Source of the DNA: Stenotrophomonas humi | GTDB lineage: Bacteria; Pseudomonadota; Gammaproteobacteria; Xanthomonadales; Xanthomonadaceae | Direction of reading: 5' to 3' | Assembly: GCF_001431415.1 (NCBI RefSeq) | Contig: NZ_LDJI01000045.1 | Coordinates: 1-64,000, forward strand | Length of the DNA stretch: 64,000 nucleotides | Part shown: positions 36,122-44,026 of the stretch, one piece after another | Layout of the letters: each line of letters begins with the position of its first letter | How positions within the stretch are numbered: the first letter of the stretch is position 1 | Made by a program: the position numbers and the translations under genes | Notes under the pieces: model-generated | Database searches by the model: none | Told to the model about the DNA's origin: nothing | Seen by the model: only the letters and a program-made list of their open reading frames with translations

Positions 36122-37129
36122 TCAGTTGCCCCAGTCAGGCATCGGCATCGCGTCGACCGGAATCGGCGACTGGCTGTCATCGTCATGCTTGCCGTCGCGG
36201 CGCAGGTCCTTTTCGATCTGGTAGCTGCGGCGCTGCAGCCAGGCATCGCGGGTCAGCGAGTACTCGTCCACCGCGCTGTCACGCAGGGAATCAATCGACA
36301 GCAACTGCGCACGCACGTCCACCAGCTGCAGGCCCTGCAGACCGATGCGTACCTTGTCCATCTCGATCTTGCGGACCGGCGAGAGCGGTATGTCGCCGGC
36401 CAGGCCGAGCACGTCGCGCACGGTCCGCGGGCCGAAGAACGGCAGTTCCACATAACGCGACTGACGCCAGCCCCAGGTACCCAGCGTCTGGCCGAAGTCT
36501 TCGCTGCGCTTGGGCACCATCGCCTTGCTGGCCGGATCGAACAGGCCGCCGATACCGAAGGTGGAGTTCATCAGGAAGCGGCCCAGCGTGTCCCACGCAT
36601 CATCGGCATGGCCCTGCAGCAGCTGGTTGACCATCGTCAGCGGCGAGCGCAGGTTGCTGAAGAAGTTGGTCACGCCGGTACGGGCGAACTGCGGTACGGC
36701 GCGGGTGTAGGCCGTTGCCAGAGGACGGGCGACGCTGCGATCCACCGCGTTGTTGAAGCGGTGCACGCCGCGGTTGTACTTCTCCCACGGATCGTAGGCC
36801 GGCGGTGCGCCGCTGTCGGTGTCACCGTTTGCGCTGGACACCGGGCCGCCATACAGCGCAGCGAAATCGTCTTCGGCGGCGGTAGGTGCGGCCTCATCGC
36901 TGGAGGTGCCGGCAACGTCGTTCTGCGCAACGGCATCGCTGCCGGCATCCGCTGCGACGGACTGCACATCGGCACCGGCAGCGGGCTGCGTTGCCTCGGC
37001 CGTGGCCGGCGCATCGGCCGGCGTCACCACGGTGGCTACGGGCGGCGCGGCATCACGTGCCGGCTTGCCGGCACAGGCGGCCAGCAGGGCAATGATGACA
37101 AGGAGGGGGAGGGTGCGGAGAAGACTCAT
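36122..37129 (-). CDS. mlaA: Outer-membrane lipoprotein MlaA (VacJ)
   Basis: A 335-residue lipoprotein that, with porins, removes misplaced phospholipids from the outer leaflet of the outer membrane. The start at 37129 gives the signal MSLLRTLPLLVIIALLAAC with Cys19 and has AGGA upstream; an upstream extension of 20 codons overlaps mlaB and has no role. Residues 20-105 are Ala/Pro-rich linker, longer than in E. coli. The core then shows DPWEKYNRGVHRFNNAVD, FFSNLRSPLTMVNQLLQG and GPRTVRDVLG, all MlaA hallmarks. It is last in the mlaFEDCB operon, 1 bp after the mlaB stop, so outer-membrane and inner-membrane parts are made together. Confidence 0.93.
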   Translation of the reverse strand: MSLLRTLPLLVIIALLAACAGKPARDAAPPVATVVTPADAPATAEATQPAAGADVQSVAADAGSDAVAQNDVAGTSSDEAAPTAAEDDFAALYGGPVSSANGDTDSGAPPAYDPWEKYNRGVHRFNNAVDRSVARPLATAYTRAVPQFARTGVTNFFSNLRSPLTMVNQLLQGHADDAWDTLGRFLMNSTFGIGGLFDPASKAMVPKRSEDFGQTLGTWGWRQSRYVELPFFGPRTVRDVLGLAGDIPLSPVRKIEMDKVRIGLQGLQLVDVRAQLLSIDSLRDSAVDEYSLTRDAWLQRRSYQIEKDLRRDGKHDDDSQSPIPVDAMPMPDWGN

Positions 37130-37130
37130 G

Positions 37131-37439
37131 TCAGCTTCCTGCTGAGGATGCGTTGAAATCGAGGGTCGGTGACAGCCGGTAAGCAGCACACAGTTCCTGC
37201 AGGCCCGCAGGCGTGCCGGTGACGTTGCCGCCGCCTTGGGCCCGCAGGCGCGCGGCCAGTTCGCTCACCAGCGCCAGGCCGGCGCTGTCGATGCGCTCGA
37301 CCGTCTGCAGGTCCAGCTGACGCAGCGGGCCCAGCCCACGCACCAGCTGCGGCCACAGTTCGGTCACCGCATCGCGGTCGAGCACGCCGGCAAGATGCAG
37401 CGTGTCGCCCTCGATGCGGAAAGTGACGTCACTTGCCAC
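37131..37439 (-). CDS. mlaB: STAS-domain protein MlaB
   Basis: A 102-residue STAS-domain protein, the small cytoplasmic subunit of the MlaFEDB transporter that steadies the MlaF ATPase. The core LDLQTVERIDSAGLALVSEL fits the STAS switch region. The GTG start at 37439 overlaps the end of mlaC by 11 bp, so translation is probably coupled; the frame is open upstream, but only inside mlaC. The next gene, mlaA, starts 1 bp after its stop. Confidence 0.85.
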   Translation of the reverse strand: MASDVTFRIEGDTLHLAGVLDRDAVTELWPQLVRGLGPLRQLDLQTVERIDSAGLALVSELAARLRAQGGGNVTGTPAGLQELCAAYRLSPTLDFNASSAGS

Positions 37440-38097
37440 GGGGAGCCGGGCCTGCGGCGGCCTGCATGCTGCCGCTGCGCAGTTCGGTGGCCACCTGCTT
37501 GATCGACTTCTGTCGCAGCGGCGCATCGAACTGGTTCTTGAAGGTCTGCACGTAGGAGATGCCTTCGATCATCACGTCGAAGATCTTCCACTGGCCGTTG
37601 ACGTTGCGCATCAGGTATTCGACCGGGGTCGGCTCGCTGCCTGCGCGGACCAGCTCGGTGGACACCTTGACGCCGCGGTTACCCGGCAGCGCGGTTTCCG
37701 CCTTGTAGCGGAAGCTGGGCTTGCCCTGGATGTCGAGCAGGGTGGAGCCGTAACGCGACATCAGGTTGTCGGCCATGGCGTCAGCGAACAACTTCACGTC
37801 CGCATCGGCAGCGCCACGGCCGTGTACGCCCAGCACCAGGCGGGCGGCGTAATCACGGTCGAAGGTGCGGCTCAGCTCGCTGTCGATGAAGCTGCGCAGC
37901 GCGGCCGGATTGGTGCGGAATTCGGCGCGACGGCTTTCCAGGGTGGTGAGGATGCGGCTGCTGGCATCGAGCACGGTGCGGCCGGCGGCCGAGGGCTGGG
38001 CAGCGGTGGCGGCCGGACGTGCCTGCGCCATGACCAGCGACGGCGTGGTGGCCAGCAGGGCCGAAGCGAGCACGGCGGTGAGCAGTTTCACTTTCAT
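37429..38097 (-). CDS. mlaC: Periplasmic phospholipid-binding protein MlaC
   Basis: A 222-residue exported protein that shuttles phospholipid between the inner-membrane complex and MlaA. The signal peptide is MKVKLLTAVLASALLATTPSLVMA. The family region includes LSRTFDRDYAARLVLG, MSRYGSTLLD and NVNGQWKIFDVMIEGISYVQ, the last being a typical MlaC/Ttg2D motif. Its start overlaps the mlaD stop by 4 bp and its stop overlaps the mlaB start. Confidence 0.92.
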   Translation of the reverse strand: MKVKLLTAVLASALLATTPSLVMAQARPAATAAQPSAAGRTVLDASSRILTTLESRRAEFRTNPAALRSFIDSELSRTFDRDYAARLVLGVHGRGAADADVKLFADAMADNLMSRYGSTLLDIQGKPSFRYKAETALPGNRGVKVSTELVRAGSEPTPVEYLMRNVNGQWKIFDVMIEGISYVQTFKNQFDAPLRQKSIKQVATELRSGSMQAAAGPAPRGK

Positions 38098-38621
38098 GGT
38101 TGCGGTTCCGTTGCGGGCGCGTCTGCGCCGGGGGTTTCGTTGCCGTTGGCACCGGCTGCATTGCCGCCGCCACTGAACATGTATTTGCCAACCAGCTGCA
38201 GCAGGTCCACCGCCGGCTGGGTGAAGGCGATTTCGTCACCGGACTTGAGCGGCTCCGGGTCACCGCCCGGCTGCAGTCCGATGTAGCTCTCGCCCAACAG
38301 GCCGCTGGTGAAGATGCCGGCCGAGGTATCGCCGGGCATGTCCTTGAACTTGCTGTCCAGGGACAGGGTGACGATGGAATCGTATTTAATCGGGTCCAGC
38401 TGAATATCAGCCACTTGGCCGATGGTCACCCCGCCGATCTTCACTGGTGCCTGCTTGCGCAGCTGGCCGATCTGGGAGAAGCGCGCGGTGAGCACGTAAT
38501 CACCGCCGCCGGTACCGAAGCGCTGGTTGGTGGAAGCGACGGCCAACACCAGCAGCGAGGCCAGGGCCAGCAGCAGGAAGGCGCCGACGGAAAATTCGAG
38601 TCGTGGTCCACGAATGGCCAT
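38094..38621 (-). CDS. mlaD: MCE-domain protein MlaD
   Basis: A 175-residue inner-membrane anchored MCE protein that forms the hexameric lipid channel ring of MlaFEDB. One transmembrane helix (FSVGAFLLLALASLLVLAVA) precedes the MCE domain, with LTARFSQIGQLRKQAPVKIG and GVTIGQVADIQLDP, then SAGIFTSGLLGESYIGLQPG. The C-terminus is a Gly/Ala/Asn-rich tail. It is 94 bp from mlaE upstream and overlaps mlaC by 4 bp. Confidence 0.93.
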   Translation of the reverse strand: MAIRGPRLEFSVGAFLLLALASLLVLAVASTNQRFGTGGGDYVLTARFSQIGQLRKQAPVKIGGVTIGQVADIQLDPIKYDSIVTLSLDSKFKDMPGDTSAGIFTSGLLGESYIGLQPGGDPEPLKSGDEIAFTQPAVDLLQLVGKYMFSGGGNAAGANGNETPGADAPATEPQP

Positions 38622-38715
38622 GTTGTTATCTCACTCCTGATCCATCTGGTGCTTCGCGGTGGGCGAAGCCGTTGTGTTTCTGTTCCCACGCGACGGGCGC
38701 GTGGCGTGGGGGTCA

Positions 38716-39465
38716 TTACTGGAAGAGCAACGCCGACAGTACGAAGTTGAACATCAGCACCAGCAGCGATGCGTTGACCACCGCGCGGGTGGTCGCTACC
38801 GAGGTGCCTTCGATGGTCGGCTCGGCGTGGAAGCCGACATACGCGGCCACCAAAGCCGCGGTGCCGCCGAAGATCGCCGACTTGAGCAGGGCCACGGCAA
38901 AGTCGTCCCAGAAGTCGACGCTGCCGCGCAGGCCCGACCAGAACGTCCCGTTGTCCTGGCCCAACACGTGCACCGCTTCGAAATAGCCACCGGCGATGGC
39001 CAGCGAACAGAAGATGCCGGTCAGCAACGGCACGGTGAGCACCGCCGCCCAGAAGCGCGGTGCCACGGCCTTGGCGATCGGGTCGATGGCCATCAGTTCC
39101 AGCGCCTTGATCTGGTCGGTGGCACGCATCAGGCCCAGCTCGGCGGCAATCGAGCTGCCGGCGCGGCCGATGAACAGCAGCGCGGTCAGCACCGGGGCCA
39201 ACTCGCGGTACAGCGACAGGCCCAGCAACGTGGACAACGCATCGGAAGCGCCGAACGTGGTCAGCGTGCGGTAGCCCTGCAGGGTCAGCACCAGGCCGAC
39301 GAAGGCACCACCGACCGCGATGATCGGCAGTGAACGCGCGCCGATCTTGTAGATCTCGCGGGTCAGCTCGGCCAGGAAATCGCGGGTCGGCAGCGAACCA
39401 CGCAGCACGGTCAGCGAGAACAGGCCGGCGCGGCCGAGTGAGCGGATCGAGGAGGCGAAGGGCAT
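38716..39465 (-). CDS. mlaE: Phospholipid ABC transporter permease MlaE
   Basis: A 249-residue permease with about five or six membrane segments. MlaE-family motifs are GGAFVGLVLTLQGYRTL, LGLSLYRELAPVLTALLFIGRAGSSIAAELGLMRAT (positions about 88-123) and the coupling-helix region DQIKALELMAIDPI. It forms the inner-membrane core with MlaF. A 181-bp gap with palindromic repeats separates it from the upstream mlaF, an interruption not usual in this operon. Confidence 0.93.
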   Translation of the reverse strand: MPFASSIRSLGRAGLFSLTVLRGSLPTRDFLAELTREIYKIGARSLPIIAVGGAFVGLVLTLQGYRTLTTFGASDALSTLLGLSLYRELAPVLTALLFIGRAGSSIAAELGLMRATDQIKALELMAIDPIAKAVAPRFWAAVLTVPLLTGIFCSLAIAGGYFEAVHVLGQDNGTFWSGLRGSVDFWDDFAVALLKSAIFGGTAALVAAYVGFHAEPTIEGTSVATTRAVVNASLLVLMFNFVLSALLFQ

Positions 39466-39510
39466 CAGAGAGCGACTCCTGAAGTGTTGGAGGTGCAGAA
39501 GCCGCTGTTG

Positions 39511-39613
39511 TCCTCCTCCCGCTTGCGGGGGGAGGTGCCCGAAGGGCGGAGGGGGGCAGCCTTGAGCGCAGAAGCGCCCTCACCCCAACCCTCTCCCGCC
39601 ATGCGGGAGAGGG
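39511..39613. repeat. Palindromic repeats between mlaF and mlaE
   Basis: Two palindromes: an imperfect CCTCCTCCCGC/GCGGGGGGAGG at 39512-39534 and a perfect CCCTCTCCCGC (39589-39599) / GCGGGAGAGGG (39603-39613). The flank CCCTCACCCCAACCCTCTCCCG is nearly the same as the start of the recD element at 48122. Their place inside an operon suggests insertion after the operon formed. Confidence 0.6.
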
Positions 39614-39646
39614 GGCAGGAATCACGCATTTCGTGCATCGGCACCA

Positions 39647-40444
39647 TCACGCGTTCTCCAGCCCGTAGTTGCGCGTCGGCGCATCGAACGGGATCGGGCC
39701 GTCGGGCTCGCCGTGCAGGAACTGGCGCACCAGCGGGTCCTGGCTGGCCTGCAGCGCATCCGGGGTACCGGAGAAGACGATGCCGCCATTGGCGATCACC
39801 ACCGCCTGATCACTGATCGGCAGGGTTTCATGCACGTGGTGGCTGACGATGATGCTGGTCAGGCCGAGGCTGTCGTTGAGGCGCTGGATCAGGCTCATGA
39901 TCACGCCCGAGGCGATCGGGTCCAGCCCGGTCAGCGGCTCGTCGTAGATCATCAGCGGCGGATCCAGGGCCAGCGCACGTGCCAGCGCGACGCGACGCGC
40001 CATGCCGCCGGACAACTCGCGCGGCCAGGCATCGGCGGCAGCCAGCAGGCCGACCGCATGCAGCTTCATCTGCACCAGGCGGTGCAGCACCGCCTCGGGC
40101 AGGCGCGTATGCGCTCGCAGCGGCAGGGCCACGTTGTCGGCCACACTCAGATCGGTCAGCAGGCCATTGCCCTGCAGCAGCACACCGACGTTCTTGCGCA
40201 TTTCCAACAGCGCGCGGTTGCCGTGCGGAATATCCTGACCAAACAGCTGCACGCTGCCGCTCACCGCACGCAGCTCGCCGGTCAACGCGGCCAGCAGCGT
40301 CGACTTGCCGCTGCCGGAAGGGCCAAGCACGGCGGTGATGCTGCCGCGTGGCACCTGCAGCGAAACGTCGCGCAGGATGGTGCGTCCGCCGCGGTCGATA
40401 CGCACGTTGGACAACTGCACCAGCGGTGGCCGGGATGAGGTCAT
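39647..40444 (-). CDS. mlaF: Phospholipid ABC transporter ATPase MlaF
   Basis: A 265-residue ABC ATPase that drives MlaE. Walker A is GPSGSGKSTLL (about 39-49), the Q-loop lies in GVLLQGNGLL, the signature is ELSGGMARRVALARA and Walker B is LMIYDEPLTGLDP. The degenerate GGM signature is typical of MlaF. The start at 40444 (MTSSRPPLVQLSNVRI) is chosen; the open upstream frame has no family similarity. First gene of the mla operon, divergent from recC across a 231-bp gap that should hold both promoters. Confidence 0.93.
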   Translation of the reverse strand: MTSSRPPLVQLSNVRIDRGGRTILRDVSLQVPRGSITAVLGPSGSGKSTLLAALTGELRAVSGSVQLFGQDIPHGNRALLEMRKNVGVLLQGNGLLTDLSVADNVALPLRAHTRLPEAVLHRLVQMKLHAVGLLAAADAWPRELSGGMARRVALARALALDPPLMIYDEPLTGLDPIASGVIMSLIQRLNDSLGLTSIIVSHHVHETLPISDQAVVIANGGIVFSGTPDALQASQDPLVRQFLHGEPDGPIPFDAPTRNYGLENA

Positions 40445-40675
40445 GGTGGCCTTTAACGGAAAACCAACGTTGTAGGATTGGCAGCAGCAGCTGAACATAA
40501 GCGTACTGGACCGTGCAGTATTGTCGCATCCCCTCACCGCAAGGGGATGTGGTCGGGTACACGACAGCCGAAACACACTGTCTGGCCGGTAACGAGGTCC
40601 AGTGCGCGCCGATGCCGTCTGGATAGACGCATTCATGTCTCGTCGGATGCGATGCGGCTACGGCAAGATGGTGCG

Positions 40676-43600
40676 ATGACAGCCGTGCCCGACTTCCGCC
40701 TCTATCACTCCAATTCGCTCGACGTGCTGGCCTCGCTGCTGGCCCATGCATTGCGCGAGCCTGCGCCCGGGCAGCCGCTGCTGGCGGCCGATACGGTGCT
40801 GATCCCGCAGGTGGCGATGCGGCGTTGGCTGCAGTCCACGCTGGCGGCCGAATACGGCATTGCCGCCAACCTGGAGTTCCTCACCCCCGGTGAGTTCGTG
40901 GCGCGGGCGCTCAAGGCCAACATCAATGGCGAGCGGGATGACCTGGGCGCCATCGGCCTGCATTGGCGCTTGTATGCGGCATTGACCGACACGCAGTTGA
41001 TGCGTCGCCCGGCGATGGCCGGGCTTAAGGCCTATCTGGACCGCGGTGATCCGCTGCGCCCGTGGGCGCTGGCGGCCGAGTTGGGTGGGGTGTTCGAGAA
41101 ATACCAGGCGTGGCGCCGTGACTGGCTGCTGCGCTGGGAGGATGGCGCCGAGCCGGACGACCCGCAGGCGATCCTGTGGCGACATATTGCAGGTGGCCAG
41201 CAGTACCGTGCCCGCCGCATCAACGAATACCTGGCGCGCTTCGAAGGCGAACACCAGCCGCTGCCACAGGGTTTGCCAGGCCGGTTGTTTGCCTTCGCCA
41301 CGCTCAATGTCTCGCCCGACGTGCTGCGGGTGATCGCCACCCAGGCGCGGGTCGGCACGCTGCACTTCTACATGCCCACGCCCACCCGCGCGTACTGGGG
41401 CGACCTGCAGACCCTGAGCGAGAAGCTGCGCAGCGGCGTTGACGATCCGTTCGGCATGGAAGCAGGCGAGAACCCGCTGCTGCAGGCCTGGGGCGCGGCC
41501 GGGCGTGATTTCATGGCGGTGCTGGGCAGCTACGAAGTGGTGCACCCGACCGGCGAAATCGCCGCCTACGTGGACCCGGAGGAGCATGCCGGCCCCGGCC
41601 TGGACCAGCACGGCCTGGGTGACAGCCTGTTGCACCGGTTGCAGGCCGACCTGTTCCATCGTCGCGCGCTGCCCTCGCCGTTGCGGCCGGCACTGCGGCT
41701 GGACGACCCCAGCATCCAGATCCACGCCTGCCACACGCGCCTGCGCGAAATGCAGGTGCTGCATGACCAACTGCGCGCGCTGCTGGAAGACCCGCGTTTC
41801 GATCCGCCGCTGCAGCCACGCGAGATCGCGGTGCTGGCGCCGGACATCGATCCCTACGTGCCTTATCTGGAATCGGTGTTCGGTGGCCGTGGTGGCAGTG
41901 ACGAGCACATCCCGTGGGCGCTGGCCGACGCCAGCCCGCTGCAGGGCGAGCCGCTGGCAGAGGTCTTCGTGCAGCTGCTGGGCCTGCCGGTGTCACGGTT
42001 TGGCCTCAATGAAATCCTCGATCTGCTCGCCAGCGCGCCGTTGGCCAGCGCGGCCGGGCTGGACGCGGCCGCGTTCGAGCGTCTGCATGGCTGGTTGCAG
42101 GCGGCGGGTGTGCGCTGGGGCCTGGACGCAATGCACCGGGAGCAGCATCAAGCGCCGCTGGATGACGCCTATACCTGGCAGTTCGCACTGGATCGCCTGC
42201 TGCTCGGCCATGCCAGCGGCAGCGACGAGGACATTGGCGGCGTGGCGCCGTGGCCGGAACTGGAAGGCGGCGCCCTGGCCGCGCTGGATGCGCTGATCCG
42301 CCTGTTGCGCGTGCTGGCCAGGCACCAGAAGACGCTGGCCGACGCACTCACGCCCGCGCAATGGCGCGAGCGCCTGCTCGGTCTGCTGCTGGCGCTGCTG
42401 CCGGAAACGCCCACCGAGCCCTCCGCGCAGCGCGCGCTGGATCGCCTGCGCAAGCTCATCAACGAATTCGCCGACGAGGCTGGCAAGGCCGGCTTCGATG
42501 CCCCGGTGCCGGCCGAGGTGGTGCGTGCGCACTTCGCTTCGGTGCTGTCCGAGGCCGATACCCGTGCGCCGCTGCTGACCGGCGGCATCAGCTTCGGCCG
42601 GATGGTGCCGATGCGGCTGCTGCCGTTCCGGGTGATCTGCGTGCTGGGCTTGAATGACGGTGATTTCCCACGTCGCGACCCGGCTGCCGGCCTGAGCCGC
42701 CTCACCGCCGAACTCGGCACGCAACGCCGCCGCCACGGTGACCGCTCGCTGCGCGAGGACGACCGTTTCCTGTTCCTGCAGCTGTTCGCCTCGGCGCAGG
42801 AAGTGTTCTACCTGAGCTACCTCGGCGCCGATGCGCGCGATGGCAGCGTGCGAGAGCCCTCGGTGCTGGTCAGCGAACTGGTGGATGCGGCGTCGGCATA
42901 TCACGACGAACCGGCCGCCGTACGCAAGCAACTGGTGGTGCGCCACCCGCTGCAGCCGTTCGCACCGGCGGCGTTTGGGGATGTCGCCGAGCCGCGTCGT
43001 TTCAGCTATCGCCGGCAGTGGTACCCGGCGGCGGGCGCGGTTGGCGGGGATCGCCGGCCGCTGGCACCGTGGTTCAGCGGCCCGTTGCAGGCATCGCTGC
43101 CGGAAGCCCTCAACGAAGAGCGGCTGTCGCTGGATGCACTGCGTCGCTTCCTGTCCGATCCGGCGGGCCAGTTCCTCGGCCAACGCCTGGGCCTGCGGCT
43201 GGCCGGTGATATCGACAGCAGTGACGACATCGAGCCGTTGGTGCTGCCCGGCGGGGGCCGTGAGCACTCGGCCCTGCAGCAGCATGTGCTGAGCGCGCTG
43301 CTGGAAGGCCGCGAGCAGGGCCTTTACGAACGGCTGCGCGCACGCGCGCTGCTGCCTTCCGGTGCGTTGGGCCGGCAGCAGTTCACGCGGCTGCTGGAGC
43401 GTGTCCGGCCCTGCGCCGAAGCGTATCTGCAGTGGGATGACGGGCAGTCACTGCAATCAGAACTGTACGAAGTTCAGCTCGATGGAATCCGCCTGCACGG
43501 GCGTGTCGATCAAATTCATCCACAGGGGCTGGTACGCCTGCACGCTGGTCCCGCAGGGGTGGCTTATGCGGTGCGCGGAGGGCTGGATTGGCTGCTGGTC

Positions 43601-44026
43601 AATGCCGCCGGTGCCGCATTGCCGCTGTTGCAGTTCCATGACGGCGGGCAGGCCGGGCATGGCCCACACACACTGCCGGCATTGCCGCAGGAACGGGCGA
43701 AAACTGCCTTGAAAGCATTGCTGCATCTACGTTCGGAAGGATTCCAGAAGCCGCTTCTGTTTGCGCCTTACACCGGCTGGGACATCTACAACAGTGATGC
43801 CGATGGCCGCGAAAAAGCCGCGCACGCGCGCTGGTACGGCGGCGATTACAGCTGGGGCGAGCGCAACGGCGAAGCGCTGCAATTGGCCTTGCGCGGGCTC
43901 GATCCGTTCGCCAGTGAAAACACTGCACACAGGTTTATCCACAACAGCCTGTTGATATTTTCAGCGCTGCGCGAGGGAAAAGTGCCGGTCGAATCCGATG
44001 GCCATGATGGCGGGGACGCGGCATGA
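40676..44026 (+). CDS. recC: Exodeoxyribonuclease V subunit gamma, RecC
   Basis: A 1116-residue subunit of RecBCD, the helicase-nuclease that processes double-strand breaks and recognises Chi through RecC. The start MTAVPDFRLYHSNSLDVLASLL at 40676 aligns with RecC N-termini; the upstream open extension does not. Internal RecC features include MRRWLQSTLA early, LPFRVICVLGLNDGDFPRRDP near residue 650 and the C-terminal nuclease-like scaffold. Length matches proteobacterial RecC. The stop overlaps the recB start by 4 bp (ATGA), indicating coupled translation; the order recC-recB-recD is that of gammaproteobacteria without ptrA between. Confidence 0.95.
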   Translation: MTAVPDFRLYHSNSLDVLASLLAHALREPAPGQPLLAADTVLIPQVAMRRWLQSTLAAEYGIAANLEFLTPGEFVARALKANINGERDDLGAIGLHWRLYAALTDTQLMRRPAMAGLKAYLDRGDPLRPWALAAELGGVFEKYQAWRRDWLLRWEDGAEPDDPQAILWRHIAGGQQYRARRINEYLARFEGEHQPLPQGLPGRLFAFATLNVSPDVLRVIATQARVGTLHFYMPTPTRAYWGDLQTLSEKLRSGVDDPFGMEAGENPLLQAWGAAGRDFMAVLGSYEVVHPTGEIAAYVDPEEHAGPGLDQHGLGDSLLHRLQADLFHRRALPSPLRPALRLDDPSIQIHACHTRLREMQVLHDQLRALLEDPRFDPPLQPREIAVLAPDIDPYVPYLESVFGGRGGSDEHIPWALADASPLQGEPLAEVFVQLLGLPVSRFGLNEILDLLASAPLASAAGLDAAAFERLHGWLQAAGVRWGLDAMHREQHQAPLDDAYTWQFALDRLLLGHASGSDEDIGGVAPWPELEGGALAALDALIRLLRVLARHQKTLADALTPAQWRERLLGLLLALLPETPTEPSAQRALDRLRKLINEFADEAGKAGFDAPVPAEVVRAHFASVLSEADTRAPLLTGGISFGRMVPMRLLPFRVICVLGLNDGDFPRRDPAAGLSRLTAELGTQRRRHGDRSLREDDRFLFLQLFASAQEVFYLSYLGADARDGSVREPSVLVSELVDAASAYHDEPAAVRKQLVVRHPLQPFAPAAFGDVAEPRRFSYRRQWYPAAGAVGGDRRPLAPWFSGPLQASLPEALNEERLSLDALRRFLSDPAGQFLGQRLGLRLAGDIDSSDDIEPLVLPGGGREHSALQQHVLSALLEGREQGLYERLRARALLPSGALGRQQFTRLLERVRPCAEAYLQWDDGQSLQSELYEVQLDGIRLHGRVDQIHPQGLVRLHAGPAGVAYAVRGGLDWLLVNAAGAALPLLQFHDGGQAGHGPHTLPALPQERAKTALKALLHLRSEGFQKPLLFAPYTGWDIYNSDADGREKAAHARWYGGDYSWGERNGEALQLALRGLDPFASENTAHRFIHNSLLIFSALREGKVPVESDGHDGGDAA

